This document shows, piece by piece, positions 9,152-16,368 of a stretch of 64,000 bases of DNA; position 1 is the first letter of the stretch, and each line of letters starts with the position of its first letter. The position numbers were made by a program, and so were the translations under genes. The notes below the pieces were generated by a model. That model worked only from the letters and a program-made list of their open reading frames with translations, was not told where the DNA came from and did no database searches. Origin of the DNA: Polymorphobacter multimanifer (GTDB lineage Bacteria; Pseudomonadota; Alphaproteobacteria; Sphingomonadales; Sphingomonadaceae); NCBI RefSeq assembly GCF_014205635.1, contig NZ_JACIIV010000007.1:1-64000 (forward strand). The letters run 5' to 3'.

Positions 9152-9763
9152 GCTACTCTCCTCATACCTGCGACGGTTTGGGAACCGCCGCAACGCGTAG
9201 CAGGAGCCCGATCCGCCCATCGGACCAACCACCTGTTATCTCCGGCCAACATCATGGTTTACGATCAGTTGCACCGCTCGTCGCAGTCCATGATTGCCTT
9301 ACATTGTTTTACATTTGTTAGGCACATAAGGCGGGAACTAACTCGACCAAGCGCAATGTCACTCGGCGATCGAGACAGAGAACGCGGTCGGTCCGGCCGG
9401 CAGCGCCCTTCGGCAGTGACAAAGATATGGAGGATCAGCCCGCACGACCCCACCGGCTACAAAGATCCGAAACGCCACCCGAAACGACGACGAGGCCGAG
9501 GGGCAAGACACCGGACGCCCGGCGCGCTGCCCGCGCACGGCAATGGATCTGCAGGGCAACATTTTGATCTCTGTGCCGCCGGAATGTCCTGATCGCCATT
9601 CCTGTCAAAGACCTTTCGCATCGATGAGTCTGAATACTGAATTCATTCTCGAGATCAAGCTTCTGACACAGCAAAATACGTCAGCACTTCGTTAGGCCTT
9701 CTTACCGACTACTTTACGTTCTATGATGAGGGGCAATGCAAAGCTCGATGAGAGCCGGCCAAG
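9152..9763. other. Intergenic region upstream of array copy 2, no gene supported
   Basis: About 610 bases separate copy 2 from the terminator of copy 3. The first 200 bases include AT-rich runs (ACATTGTTTTACATTTG near 9302) suitable for the promoter of the leftward copy 2. The remainder has several short frames on both strands, none with a ribosome site, family motif or convincing codon use. It may be relic DNA from array expansion. No tRNA or IS end was seen. Confidence 0.4.
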
Positions 9764-9773
9764 CCGAAAAAGA

Positions 9774-9805
9774 AAAGGCGCTGCGGATTGCTCCACAGCG
9801 CCTTT
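9774..9805 (-). terminator. Rho-independent terminator of the third PEPxxWA gene
   Basis: A 10-bp stem AAAGGCGCTG (9774-9783) / CAGCGCCTTT (9796-9805) is followed on the minus strand by a T-rich run (TCTTTTTC, 9764-9773). It lies 22 bases past the stop of the leftward gene at 9828. It is the most canonical of the four array terminators. Confidence 0.85.
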
Positions 9806-9827
9806 CCCGGAACCAGGAAGCTTGGTG

Positions 9828-10559
9828 TCAGGCGACGACGACGTTGCGACGACGACGGACCGACACACCGACCAGGCCGAAGCCCAGGACGAGCATCGCC
9901 CAGGTGGCGGGCTCGGGAACGAGCAGGCGCGGAGCCGGTTCGGACGAGAACTGGCCGCCAAGGGTGGCACGGAAACCGCGCAGACGGCCCGCACTGTTGC
10001 CGAACGCATTGTTCACGGCCGACAGCGCCCAGGACAGATCCGACGCAACGATGTCGGAGAATGCGAGAAAGTCGGAGGTGAAGCTAATGGTCGAGCCGCC
10101 AACGGTGCTGGCCGTGACACCACCGGTGCCGCCGCCGATTTCACCGTTGAGGCTTGCGCCACCGAAGGTGCCCGAGAGCAGGTTGGTGCCGGTGATGCTG
10201 CCGAGCGTGACGGCCGCATTCGAGATGATCGAGAAGGTGCCGGTCATGTTGGCGAGGCTGAAAGCGCCCGCGCCGCCGCTCGCCGACGGGATCGTCGCAT
10301 TGATGGTCAGAAGCGACTGCACGCCCTGAAGGACCGGCGGTGCACCGGCGATCGAGAACACGACAGGCACACCCGAGGCCGAAGTGGCGCTGTTGCTGAG
10401 CGTGGTGATGAACGAGCTGGTGCCGGCGGTGCTGACGAAGCGCACATTGCGCGTCTGCGTTGCCGACGAGAAGCTTGCGAAGGTGACCACGGCGGACGCC
10501 GGGGTGGCAATACCGGCAGCAACAAGGCTCGCGACCGCCAAAGACTTGAACATCGACAT
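9828..10559 (-). CDS. PEPxxWA-CTERM sorting-domain protein, array copy 3
   Basis: This 243-residue secreted paralogue has the signal peptide MSMFKSLAVASLVAAGIATPASA. Its body begins VVTFASFSSATQTRNVRF, and FRATLGGQFSSEP precedes VPEPATWAMLVLGFGLVG and a basic RRRR tail. A GGGAG box sits about 8 bases before the ATG at 10559. It is most similar to copy 4, sharing TFASFSSAT, PPVLQGV and SFTSDFLDF/SFTSDFLAF segments, which points to a duplication within the array. The export and exosortase-sorting logic is as for the sister genes. The molecular function is unknown. Confidence 0.82.
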   Translation of the reverse strand: MSMFKSLAVASLVAAGIATPASAVVTFASFSSATQTRNVRFVSTAGTSSFITTLSNSATSASGVPVVFSIAGAPPVLQGVQSLLTINATIPSASGGAGAFSLANMTGTFSIISNAAVTLGSITGTNLLSGTFGGASLNGEIGGGTGGVTASTVGGSTISFTSDFLAFSDIVASDLSWALSAVNNAFGNSAGRLRGFRATLGGQFSSEPAPRLLVPEPATWAMLVLGFGLVGVSVRRRRNVVVA

Positions 10560-10807
10560 TAATCTTTCTCCCTGTTCGTCGGCCTTAATCAGGCCTTCAC
10601 CCCCAATAACAAAAGCCTAACCCGCCCACCGAATCAGCGCTTCCCCTAGGATGCATCTCTCTCCTACGGTATAGGTCACTGCGCTGCAAGATGGGTTAAT
10701 CGATGGGGCAGGATAGTTGCCCAAAATCACCATAGTGCTTGGCCAAGTGACCAACTGTGCACCATGTTGCGCAGCGGAAAGGGCCATTCTTCGCGGTCTA
10801 GATAAAG
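10560..10807. other. Intergenic region between array copies 3 and 4
   Basis: It contains the ribosome site and presumed promoter of the leftward copy 3. Frames here are short and overlap the terminator of copy 4; none looks like a gene. No repeat or RNA was recognised. Confidence 0.4.
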
Positions 10808-10844
10808 AAAAGGGCGCCGCGGACCATGTCCGTGGCGCCCTTTT
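10808..10844 (-). terminator. Rho-independent terminator of the fourth PEPxxWA gene
   Basis: A stem of about 17 bp joins AAAAGGGCGCC (10808-10818) plus GGAC to GTCC plus GGCGCCCTTTT (10834-10844) around a CAT loop. On the minus strand it ends in TTTTCTTTAT. It lies 20 bases past the stop of the gene at 10865. The GGGCGCC core is shared with the hairpins at 7355 and 8361. Confidence 0.85.
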
Positions 10845-10864
10845 GGCAAGCTGAAATTGAAGGG

Positions 10865-11599
10865 TCAGGCGATCAAGACGCGGCGGCGACGGCGAACCGA
10901 CACGCCGACCAACCCGAAACCCGCAACGAGCATGGCCCATGTGCCAGGTTCCGGGATCAGCGCCTGTGCCGGATCGGACGAGAACTGCCCACCGAGCGTG
11001 GCGCGGAAATTGCGCAGCCGCGACGGCGTTCCGAAATTGCCGAACGTGCTGAACACGGCGGACAGCGACAGCGACATGTCTGCTGCGGTCAGCGCGGAAA
11101 AGTCCAGGAAGTCCGACGTGAACGAGATGGTGGAGCCGCCAACGGTGCTCCCCGACACGCCACCCGTGCTGGCGCCGATGGTGCCGTTCAGCGCGGCATC
11201 GCTGAAGAACACGGTCAGCAGGTTCGTTCCCGTTGCGCTCAGATATGAAACCGGATCATTGGCCGTGAACGCCATCGTGCCCGAGAGGCCGGAAAGGCTG
11301 AACGCGCCTGATCCACCCGTCTGCGAAGGCAGCGTCGCGTCGAGCTTCAGTGTGCTGGCAACGCCCTGCAGGACCGGCGGCGCGCCGAGGATCGAGAAGA
11401 TGACCGGCACCGCCGATGCTGCAGTGGCGCTGCTGTTCAGCGTCGAAATGAACCGGCTCGTTTCCGCACCACTCACGAACCGCACGTTGCGCGTCGTCGT
11501 CGCCGAGGAGAAACTCGCGAATGTCACGACAGCCGAAGCGGGGGTTGCCACACCTGCAATCACAAGGGCTGCCACAGCCACGGTCCTGAACGTCGACAT
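10865..11599 (-). CDS. PEPxxWA-CTERM sorting-domain protein, array copy 4
   Basis: This 244-residue secreted paralogue has the signal peptide MSTFRTVAVAALVIAGVATPASA. Its body begins VVTFASFSSATTTRNVRF, and FRATLGGQFSSDP precedes IPEPGTWAMLVAGFGLVG and a basic RRRRR stretch. The ATG at 11599 is preferred over those at 11605 and 11638. It sits 9 bases after a GGGAG box and aligns residue for residue with the start of copy 3. It is the outermost gene of the array, facing the NlpD-like gene across 270 bases. The body has no enzyme motif I recognise. Confidence 0.82.
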   Translation of the reverse strand: MSTFRTVAVAALVIAGVATPASAVVTFASFSSATTTRNVRFVSGAETSRFISTLNSSATAASAVPVIFSILGAPPVLQGVASTLKLDATLPSQTGGSGAFSLSGLSGTMAFTANDPVSYLSATGTNLLTVFFSDAALNGTIGASTGGVSGSTVGGSTISFTSDFLDFSALTAADMSLSLSAVFSTFGNFGTPSRLRNFRATLGGQFSSDPAQALIPEPGTWAMLVAGFGLVGVSVRRRRRVLIA

Positions 11600-11869
11600 C
11601 GTCATTTTCTCCCTGCTTGCTGAAATGGACCCATTCACCGGGGGGCGTTATCTCAATCGACATTTCTGATAACTGAAGTGCTGCAGTGCCGCAAGCCGGA
11701 GTGCCGCAAAGCCACTTGATTTTATTAACAAATTCATTACAGCCACGATCGTTGTTATATCAGGCGCAAGCATTGTCACTCGCCTCGAATTGCTCGTGCA
11801 CCACGTTCGGCCACTGCGCTCCGGGCCAAACAACTGGAAAAACATCGACCTTGCCGCTAAGCAAAGACA

Positions 11870-12775
11870 GTGCGTCGTCGTTATTCCTCCGCCCTGGCAA
11901 CGTTGGCCATGGTCGCACTGCTTGCAGCCTGTGCGCCCAGCCCGGGTCGTCGACAAGGCCCGCAAGCCGTTTCCAGGGCATCCTCCGCCGCAAAAGCAGC
12001 TTCCCAGGCGCGCGAATCACGTGGCGTGCGCACCTATGTCGTCCGCCCCGGAGACACCGGAATCGCCATCGCGCGCGATCAGGGTGTGCGCTGGACCGAT
12101 GTAGTCACGCTCAACCGGCTCGAGCCACCCTATCTGCTGCGCGTCGGAGACTGGTTGCAGCTGCCCGCGCGCTCGGCCACGCTCGCCTCGCGTCCTCCCC
12201 GGCGCACGACCCCGGCACGCCCCGCCAATGCGCGGCGCTCCACGGCGACCCCTTCAACGCCAACCTCGATCGAGGCCCGCGCCCGCGCCTTCTCCCTCGA
12301 TGTGGAAACGCTCATCACCGGCACCGAGCCTGCCGGCCGCGCCGGCCCTGCAACGCCAAGGTCCTCCGCCGCAACGCCGCGGCCGGTCGCAGGCGCACCC
12401 GCCTTCCGCTGGCCGGTCGATGGCCGCCTGCTCGCCGGTTTCGGTCCCAAGCCCGCCGGCCGCTTCAACGATGGCATCAATCTCAAGGCCGGCGCCGGCA
12501 GCCCGGTGCGCGCCGCCGCCGATGGCACCGTCGCCTATGCCGGCGATGCCATCACCGGCTTCGGCAACCTCGTCCTCATCCGCCACGAAGGCGGCTGGGT
12601 CACCGCCTATGGCCATAACGAGGCGCTGCTCGTCCAGCGCGGCACCAGCGTCAAGGCCGGCGAGCCGATCGCCCGGGTCGGCAGCACCGGCGCCGTCGCC
12701 GAGCCGCAACTGCATTTCGAGATCCGCAACGGCCGCACCGCCATCGATCCGCTCAGGCTGCTGCCACCGCGTTGA
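11870..12775 (+). CDS. NlpD-like lipoprotein: LysM plus degenerate M23 domain
   Basis: This 301-residue envelope protein has a lipobox LLAAC placing the lipidated Cys at 21. A LysM peptidoglycan-binding domain spans about 53-100 (YVVRPGDTGIAIARDQG), followed by an Ala/Pro/Thr linker and a C-terminal M23 fold (about 175-300). The zinc ligands are degraded: the canonical HxGxD reads NDGIN near 199, and HLHFE reads QLHFE near 281. It therefore looks catalytically dead, as in NlpD/EnvC, which activate amidases during septum splitting. The ending PLRLLPPR also resembles NlpD. In relatives this gene follows serS-surE; here the PEPxxWA array lies between them. Confidence 0.88.
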   Translation: MRRRYSSALATLAMVALLAACAPSPGRRQGPQAVSRASSAAKAASQARESRGVRTYVVRPGDTGIAIARDQGVRWTDVVTLNRLEPPYLLRVGDWLQLPARSATLASRPPRRTTPARPANARRSTATPSTPTSIEARARAFSLDVETLITGTEPAGRAGPATPRSSAATPRPVAGAPAFRWPVDGRLLAGFGPKPAGRFNDGINLKAGAGSPVRAAADGTVAYAGDAITGFGNLVLIRHEGGWVTAYGHNEALLVQRGTSVKAGEPIARVGSTGAVAEPQLHFEIRNGRTAIDPLRLLPPR

Positions 12776-12863
12776 TCCCCCACGGGCTTGCGATTTGCGC
12801 CCGGCATGGCAAGGGCTGGTTGGTGATCCCCATCTCCTCCCCCGCCGCACCGGATGCCCTGGC

Positions 12864-14249
12864 ATGACCGAATTTTCCGCCCTGCTTGTCCTCGACGATG
12901 GCGGACCGGCGTCACGCCTCGTGCCACTGGCTCCCGAAGCCCTTGATGCCTGGCTGCGCACCGCCTCCGAGCGCCACCGCAGCCTGGTGGCGGCCCATCG
13001 CTTCAAGGCCGCCGCCGGCGAAGTTCTGCTGTTGCCCGGCGATGCCCCCGCCGAACTGCTGGCACTCGCCGGCCTCGGCAGCGCCGCCCCCGGCCCCTTC
13101 GCGCTGGCCGCCGCCGCGTCCCGGCTCCCGCCCGGCCGCTGGCGGAGCACGGCGCCGCTCCCGCTTCTGGGCTGGCTGCTCGCCCAGCATCATTTCACCC
13201 GCTACAAGGCTGCCACCAACGCCGGGCCGCGGATGCTGCTCGCCAGCGAGCCCGTCGCCCTGCGCGACGCGGTCGCCATGGCCGAGGCCACCGCCCTGGC
13301 ACGCGACCTCATCGACACGCCCGCCGCCGACATGGGCCCGGCCGAGCTCGCCGCCGCCGTCGCAGCCCAAGGCCGACAGTTCGGCGCCACGACGAACACC
13401 ATCGTCGGCGAAGCGCTCATCGACGCCAATTTCCCGCTCATCCACGCCGTCGGCCGCGCCGCCGCCCAGGCGCCGCGGCTCATCGACCTCGCATGGGGTG
13501 ATCCGGCCCACCCCCGGCTCACCATCATCGGCAAGGGCATCACCTTCGATTCCGGCGGTCTCAACATCAAGCCCGGCAATTCGATGGGGCTGATGAAGAA
13601 GGACATGGGCGGCGCCGCCACCGCCCTGGCGCTCGCCCGGCTGGTCATGCAGGCGGGGCTGCCGGTGCGGCTGCGGCTGCTCGTGGCAGCGGCCGAAAAC
13701 AGCATCAGCGCCAACGCCATGCGCCCCGGGGACATCATCGCCTCGCGCGCCGGCAAGACCATCGAGATCACCAACACCGATGCCGAGGGCCGCCTCGTCC
13801 TCGCCGATGCGCTGGCGCTCGCCGCCGAGGAAAAGCCCGCGCTGATCCTCGATTTCGCCACGCTCACCGGAGCCGCGCGCGTCGCACTCGGCCCCGAGCT
13901 GCCGGCGCTGTTCACCCCCGATGATGCGCTCGCCGCCGATTTCTACACCGCCGCCGGCGCCACCCACGATCCGCTGGCCCGGCTGCCGCTCTGGGCGCCC
14001 TATGCCGACATGCTCAAGTCGCCGATCGCCGACATGGTCAACAGCGCCGATGGCCCGATGGCCGGCGCCATCACCGCCGCGCTGTTCCTGAAGGCGTTCG
14101 TCCCCGCCGGCCAGCCTTGGGCGCATTTCGACACCTTCGCCTGGAACAGCGCCGCGCGCCCCGGCCGCCCCAAGGGCGGCGAGGCCCTCGCCCTGCGCGC
14201 CAGCTTCGCCCTGCTTACGGCGCGGTTCGGGGCGCGGTTCGCCCGATGA
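12864..14249 (+). CDS. Leucyl aminopeptidase family protein (M17)
   Basis: This 461-residue metallo-exopeptidase would release N-terminal residues from cytosolic peptides. The two-metal centre is visible in GKGITFDSGGLNIKPG, KKDMGGAAT and the signature NTDAEGRLVLADAL, with IEIT just before it. The N-terminal domain is short and divergent, typical of the alphaproteobacterial PepB-like branch rather than classical PepA. The start ATG at 12864 follows the NlpD-like stop by 88 bases; the longer frame upstream is a shadow of that gene. It overlaps the next gene by four bases (ATGA), so aminopeptidase and NlpC/P60 hydrolase are translationally coupled and may act together in peptide recycling. Confidence 0.93.
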   Translation: MTEFSALLVLDDGGPASRLVPLAPEALDAWLRTASERHRSLVAAHRFKAAAGEVLLLPGDAPAELLALAGLGSAAPGPFALAAAASRLPPGRWRSTAPLPLLGWLLAQHHFTRYKAATNAGPRMLLASEPVALRDAVAMAEATALARDLIDTPAADMGPAELAAAVAAQGRQFGATTNTIVGEALIDANFPLIHAVGRAAAQAPRLIDLAWGDPAHPRLTIIGKGITFDSGGLNIKPGNSMGLMKKDMGGAATALALARLVMQAGLPVRLRLLVAAAENSISANAMRPGDIIASRAGKTIEITNTDAEGRLVLADALALAAEEKPALILDFATLTGAARVALGPELPALFTPDDALAADFYTAAGATHDPLARLPLWAPYADMLKSPIADMVNSADGPMAGAITAALFLKAFVPAGQPWAHFDTFAWNSAARPGRPKGGEALALRASFALLTARFGARFAR

Positions 14250-15115
14250 GCCTTCCCGATGTCCGCATCACCGGCCCCCGCCCGGTGCTCGATCCGCGCA
14301 TCCACATCGCCCGTGGCGATCTCGTCGAGATCGGCCTCGCCGGCACCGTCGCCGCCGGTCGCTACACCGCCCCGCTGCCGATGGTCGCCACCCGGCCACG
14401 CACCCCGCTCGCCGCCGAGCCCGATGCCGACGCCCCAGCCGTCTCCGAACTGCTCCACGGCGAACCCTTCGACGCCTACGACATGCAAGGTGACTGGGCC
14501 TTCGGCCGCACCCTCCACGATGGCTACACCGGCTGGGTGCCGCTCGCCGCGCTCGCCGACCCCCCGGAAGAGCCCGCGCCTGCGCACATCATCACCGCAC
14601 GCAGCGCCCCGGTGTTCGCCCGGCCGGACATCAAGGCCCCCGTCCTCCACCACCTGCCGCTCGGGAGCCGCATCCACGCCGTCCCCTCCGCACGCTTCCT
14701 GGCGCTGGCCGGCGGCGGCCATGTCCACAAGGCGCATGTCGCCCCGCACGCTGCGCGCTCCCCCCTCGCCATCGCACGACTGTTTGCTGAAGCCCCCTAT
14801 GTCTGGGGCGGCCGCACCCCCGATGGCGTCGATTGCTCGGGCCTGGTTCAGTCCGCTCTCGCCGCCCTCGGCATCCCCTGCCCCCGCGATTCGGACCAGC
14901 AGCGCGAAAGCCTCGGGCGCCGCATCGACCCGGCAGACGCACAAGCCGGCGACATCGCCTTCTTCCCCGGCCATGTCGGCTTGCTCACCGCACCCGGCAG
15001 CCTCCTCCACGCCAACGCGCACTGGATGCGCACGATCGAGGAGCCCCTCGCCGATGTCCTCGCCCGCCTCGGCGGCAGCGAATACCTGCTGGCCGTCAAT
15101 CGCCTGCCCGCCTGA
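14246..15115 (+). CDS. NlpC/P60 family peptidoglycan hydrolase with N-terminal SH3 domains
   Basis: This is a 289-residue protein. The N-terminal half reads as two bacterial SH3-like domains, the first with LLHGEPFDAYDMQGDWAFG and the second with ARSAPVFARPD. The C-terminal NlpC/P60 domain has PYVWGGRTPDGVDCSGLVQ (catalytic Cys) and AFFPGHVGLL (catalytic His), with HANAHW as the probable third position. The family cleaves gamma-D-Glu to diamino acid bonds in murein peptides. No signal peptide is evident, so action on imported muropeptides is possible, as in YkfC-type enzymes. The ATGA overlap with the aminopeptidase supports a joint role in degrading wall peptides. Confidence 0.9.
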   Translation: MSLPDVRITGPRPVLDPRIHIARGDLVEIGLAGTVAAGRYTAPLPMVATRPRTPLAAEPDADAPAVSELLHGEPFDAYDMQGDWAFGRTLHDGYTGWVPLAALADPPEEPAPAHIITARSAPVFARPDIKAPVLHHLPLGSRIHAVPSARFLALAGGGHVHKAHVAPHAARSPLAIARLFAEAPYVWGGRTPDGVDCSGLVQSALAALGIPCPRDSDQQRESLGRRIDPADAQAGDIAFFPGHVGLLTAPGSLLHANAHWMRTIEEPLADVLARLGGSEYLLAVNRLPA

Positions 15116-15229
15116 CCCCCCTCGACGAAGTGAAAGCCCGCCACGACGCGACAACTCGTGCCCGGTGCCGCAGTTGATCCTTCGGCCAGTTCATGTATCC
15201 TGCCCTCCAGTATCTGTAGCGAGGTCGAT

Positions 15230-15754
15230 ATGCGCATGATGATTGTCGCGGCCAGCGCCGCCCTTACCATTTTCGCCGCCGCTGCGGCGGCATCAACGGC
15301 TGCCGAGCCCAGCCGTGCTCTCGATCTGAAGGCCGAGGATCGGCGCGCGCTGGTCATCGGCCTGGCGTACAGGCTGGGCGGCAAGTTCATCATCTCCGGC
15401 CTCGACAACGCCGAGCCCACCTGCTCCGAAACTGGAACCTGCGTCACCACCACCGCCCTGCTGGAAATTCCGTTCCGCAACACGGCCATCGGCTCGCTCG
15501 ATGATCTGGTGGACAATGTGCAGATCGGCAGCGACCCCGCCGTCGCCATCGTCAGCCTCCAGTCCGCACGCTGGGTGGGCCGCGGCAGGCTGGAAATCAC
15601 CGCCATGACCTATGACGGTTCCGACAAGCGCTGGAAGCGCGCCACCGCCGTGATCGGCAATCAGGCGCTTGCGATGACGGGCCCCAACATGGGCTGGCGA
15701 CCGGGCCGGCGGTTCATCGACTCATGGGAAGTGTCGGAGCTGCCCGCCGCATAG
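15230..15754 (+). CDS. Hypothetical secreted protein
   Basis: This 174-residue protein has a signal peptide (MRMMIVAASAALTIFAAAAAASTA) and a compact domain with two Cys (PTCSETGTC, spacing CxxxxxC). GAGG lies about 6 bases before the ATG at 15230; the longer frame to 15158 has no such site. No family is recognised. The phrase TAMTYDGSDKRWKRATAVIGN and a tryptophan-rich end suggest a beta-sheet lipocalin- or NTF2-like fold, but this is a guess. It stands alone after the NlpC/P60 gene, and the convergent HD-domain gene follows. Confidence 0.7.
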   Translation: MRMMIVAASAALTIFAAAAAASTAAEPSRALDLKAEDRRALVIGLAYRLGGKFIISGLDNAEPTCSETGTCVTTTALLEIPFRNTAIGSLDDLVDNVQIGSDPAVAIVSLQSARWVGRGRLEITAMTYDGSDKRWKRATAVIGNQALAMTGPNMGWRPGRRFIDSWEVSELPAA

Positions 15755-15811
15755 CCACGCGCAGAACCATGGGTGATGCAGCGGCCGGTCATTCCCGGTC
15801 GCTGCAGCCCC

Positions 15812-16357
15812 TCAGATCATCCGCTTCGGCGCCGAGAACACACGGCAGACTACATCCTCGAAGCTCGCCAGATCATCCGCCGGATACGCCGGGTCGAACG
15901 CCGGCGCATCCCAGTCATCGACCAGCTTCACGGCAAATCCATACCAGCTCTCCGCCGCAAACCCCTCGCGCAGCGTCCCCGGCTTGCCCAGATACTCGTA
16001 ATAATATTTGCCCTGGAAATCCTGGTGGTGCTTCACCGCCATATAGATGTCGTCAGCCACATAAGGCTTGAGCATTTCCGCCGCAATCGGCCCATGGTTG
16101 GGGATGCTGAACAGCTTGCCCAGATCATGGCAAAGCGCTGCCACCACCTCCTCGTCGCTCGCCCCGGCCCGCCGCGCGAGCGTCCCCGCCATCAGGCTGT
16201 GCTGCAACTGGTTGGCACCGAACCCCACTTCGATCGCCTCCAGCCGCGCCAGCGAGTCCATGATCTGCCTGGGCGCAGCACTCACCTGGTGCTTGCCGTG
16301 CTCGGCAGCGATATGCGCCCAATCTTCGCGGGTGCCTTCGACCATGGTGGTGAACAT
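15812..16357 (-). CDS. HD-domain protein resembling MIOX/PhnZ-type diiron oxygenases
   Basis: This 181-residue protein has the ligand pattern His53, His77-Asp78 (LCHDLGK), His88, His110 and a late Asp in VKLVDDWDAPAFDP. That pattern fits HD proteins binding two irons, such as myo-inositol oxygenase and PhnZ, better than cyclic-nucleotide phosphodiesterases. I infer a hydrolase or mixed-valent diiron oxygenase; the substrate is unknown. The ATG at 16357 follows GAGGAGA, 11 bases after the acyl-CoA synthetase stop, so it is the last gene of that operon and may act on an acyl or small organic compound from the same pathway. A longer frame to 16657 is a shadow. Confidence 0.75.
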   Translation of the reverse strand: MFTTMVEGTREDWAHIAAEHGKHQVSAAPRQIMDSLARLEAIEVGFGANQLQHSLMAGTLARRAGASDEEVVAALCHDLGKLFSIPNHGPIAAEMLKPYVADDIYMAVKHHQDFQGKYYYEYLGKPGTLREGFAAESWYGFAVKLVDDWDAPAFDPAYPADDLASFEDVVCRVFSAPKRMI

Positions 16358-16368
16358 GCGCTGTCTCC

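Noticed and set aside
9254-9674. Short open frames in the gap upstream of array copy 2
   Set aside because: No ribosome site, signal peptide, family motif or convincing codon use on either strand.
11679-11711. Direct repeat of GTGCCGCAA next to array copy 4
   Set aside because: Two nine-base copies in GC-rich DNA can arise by chance and match no known element or attachment site.
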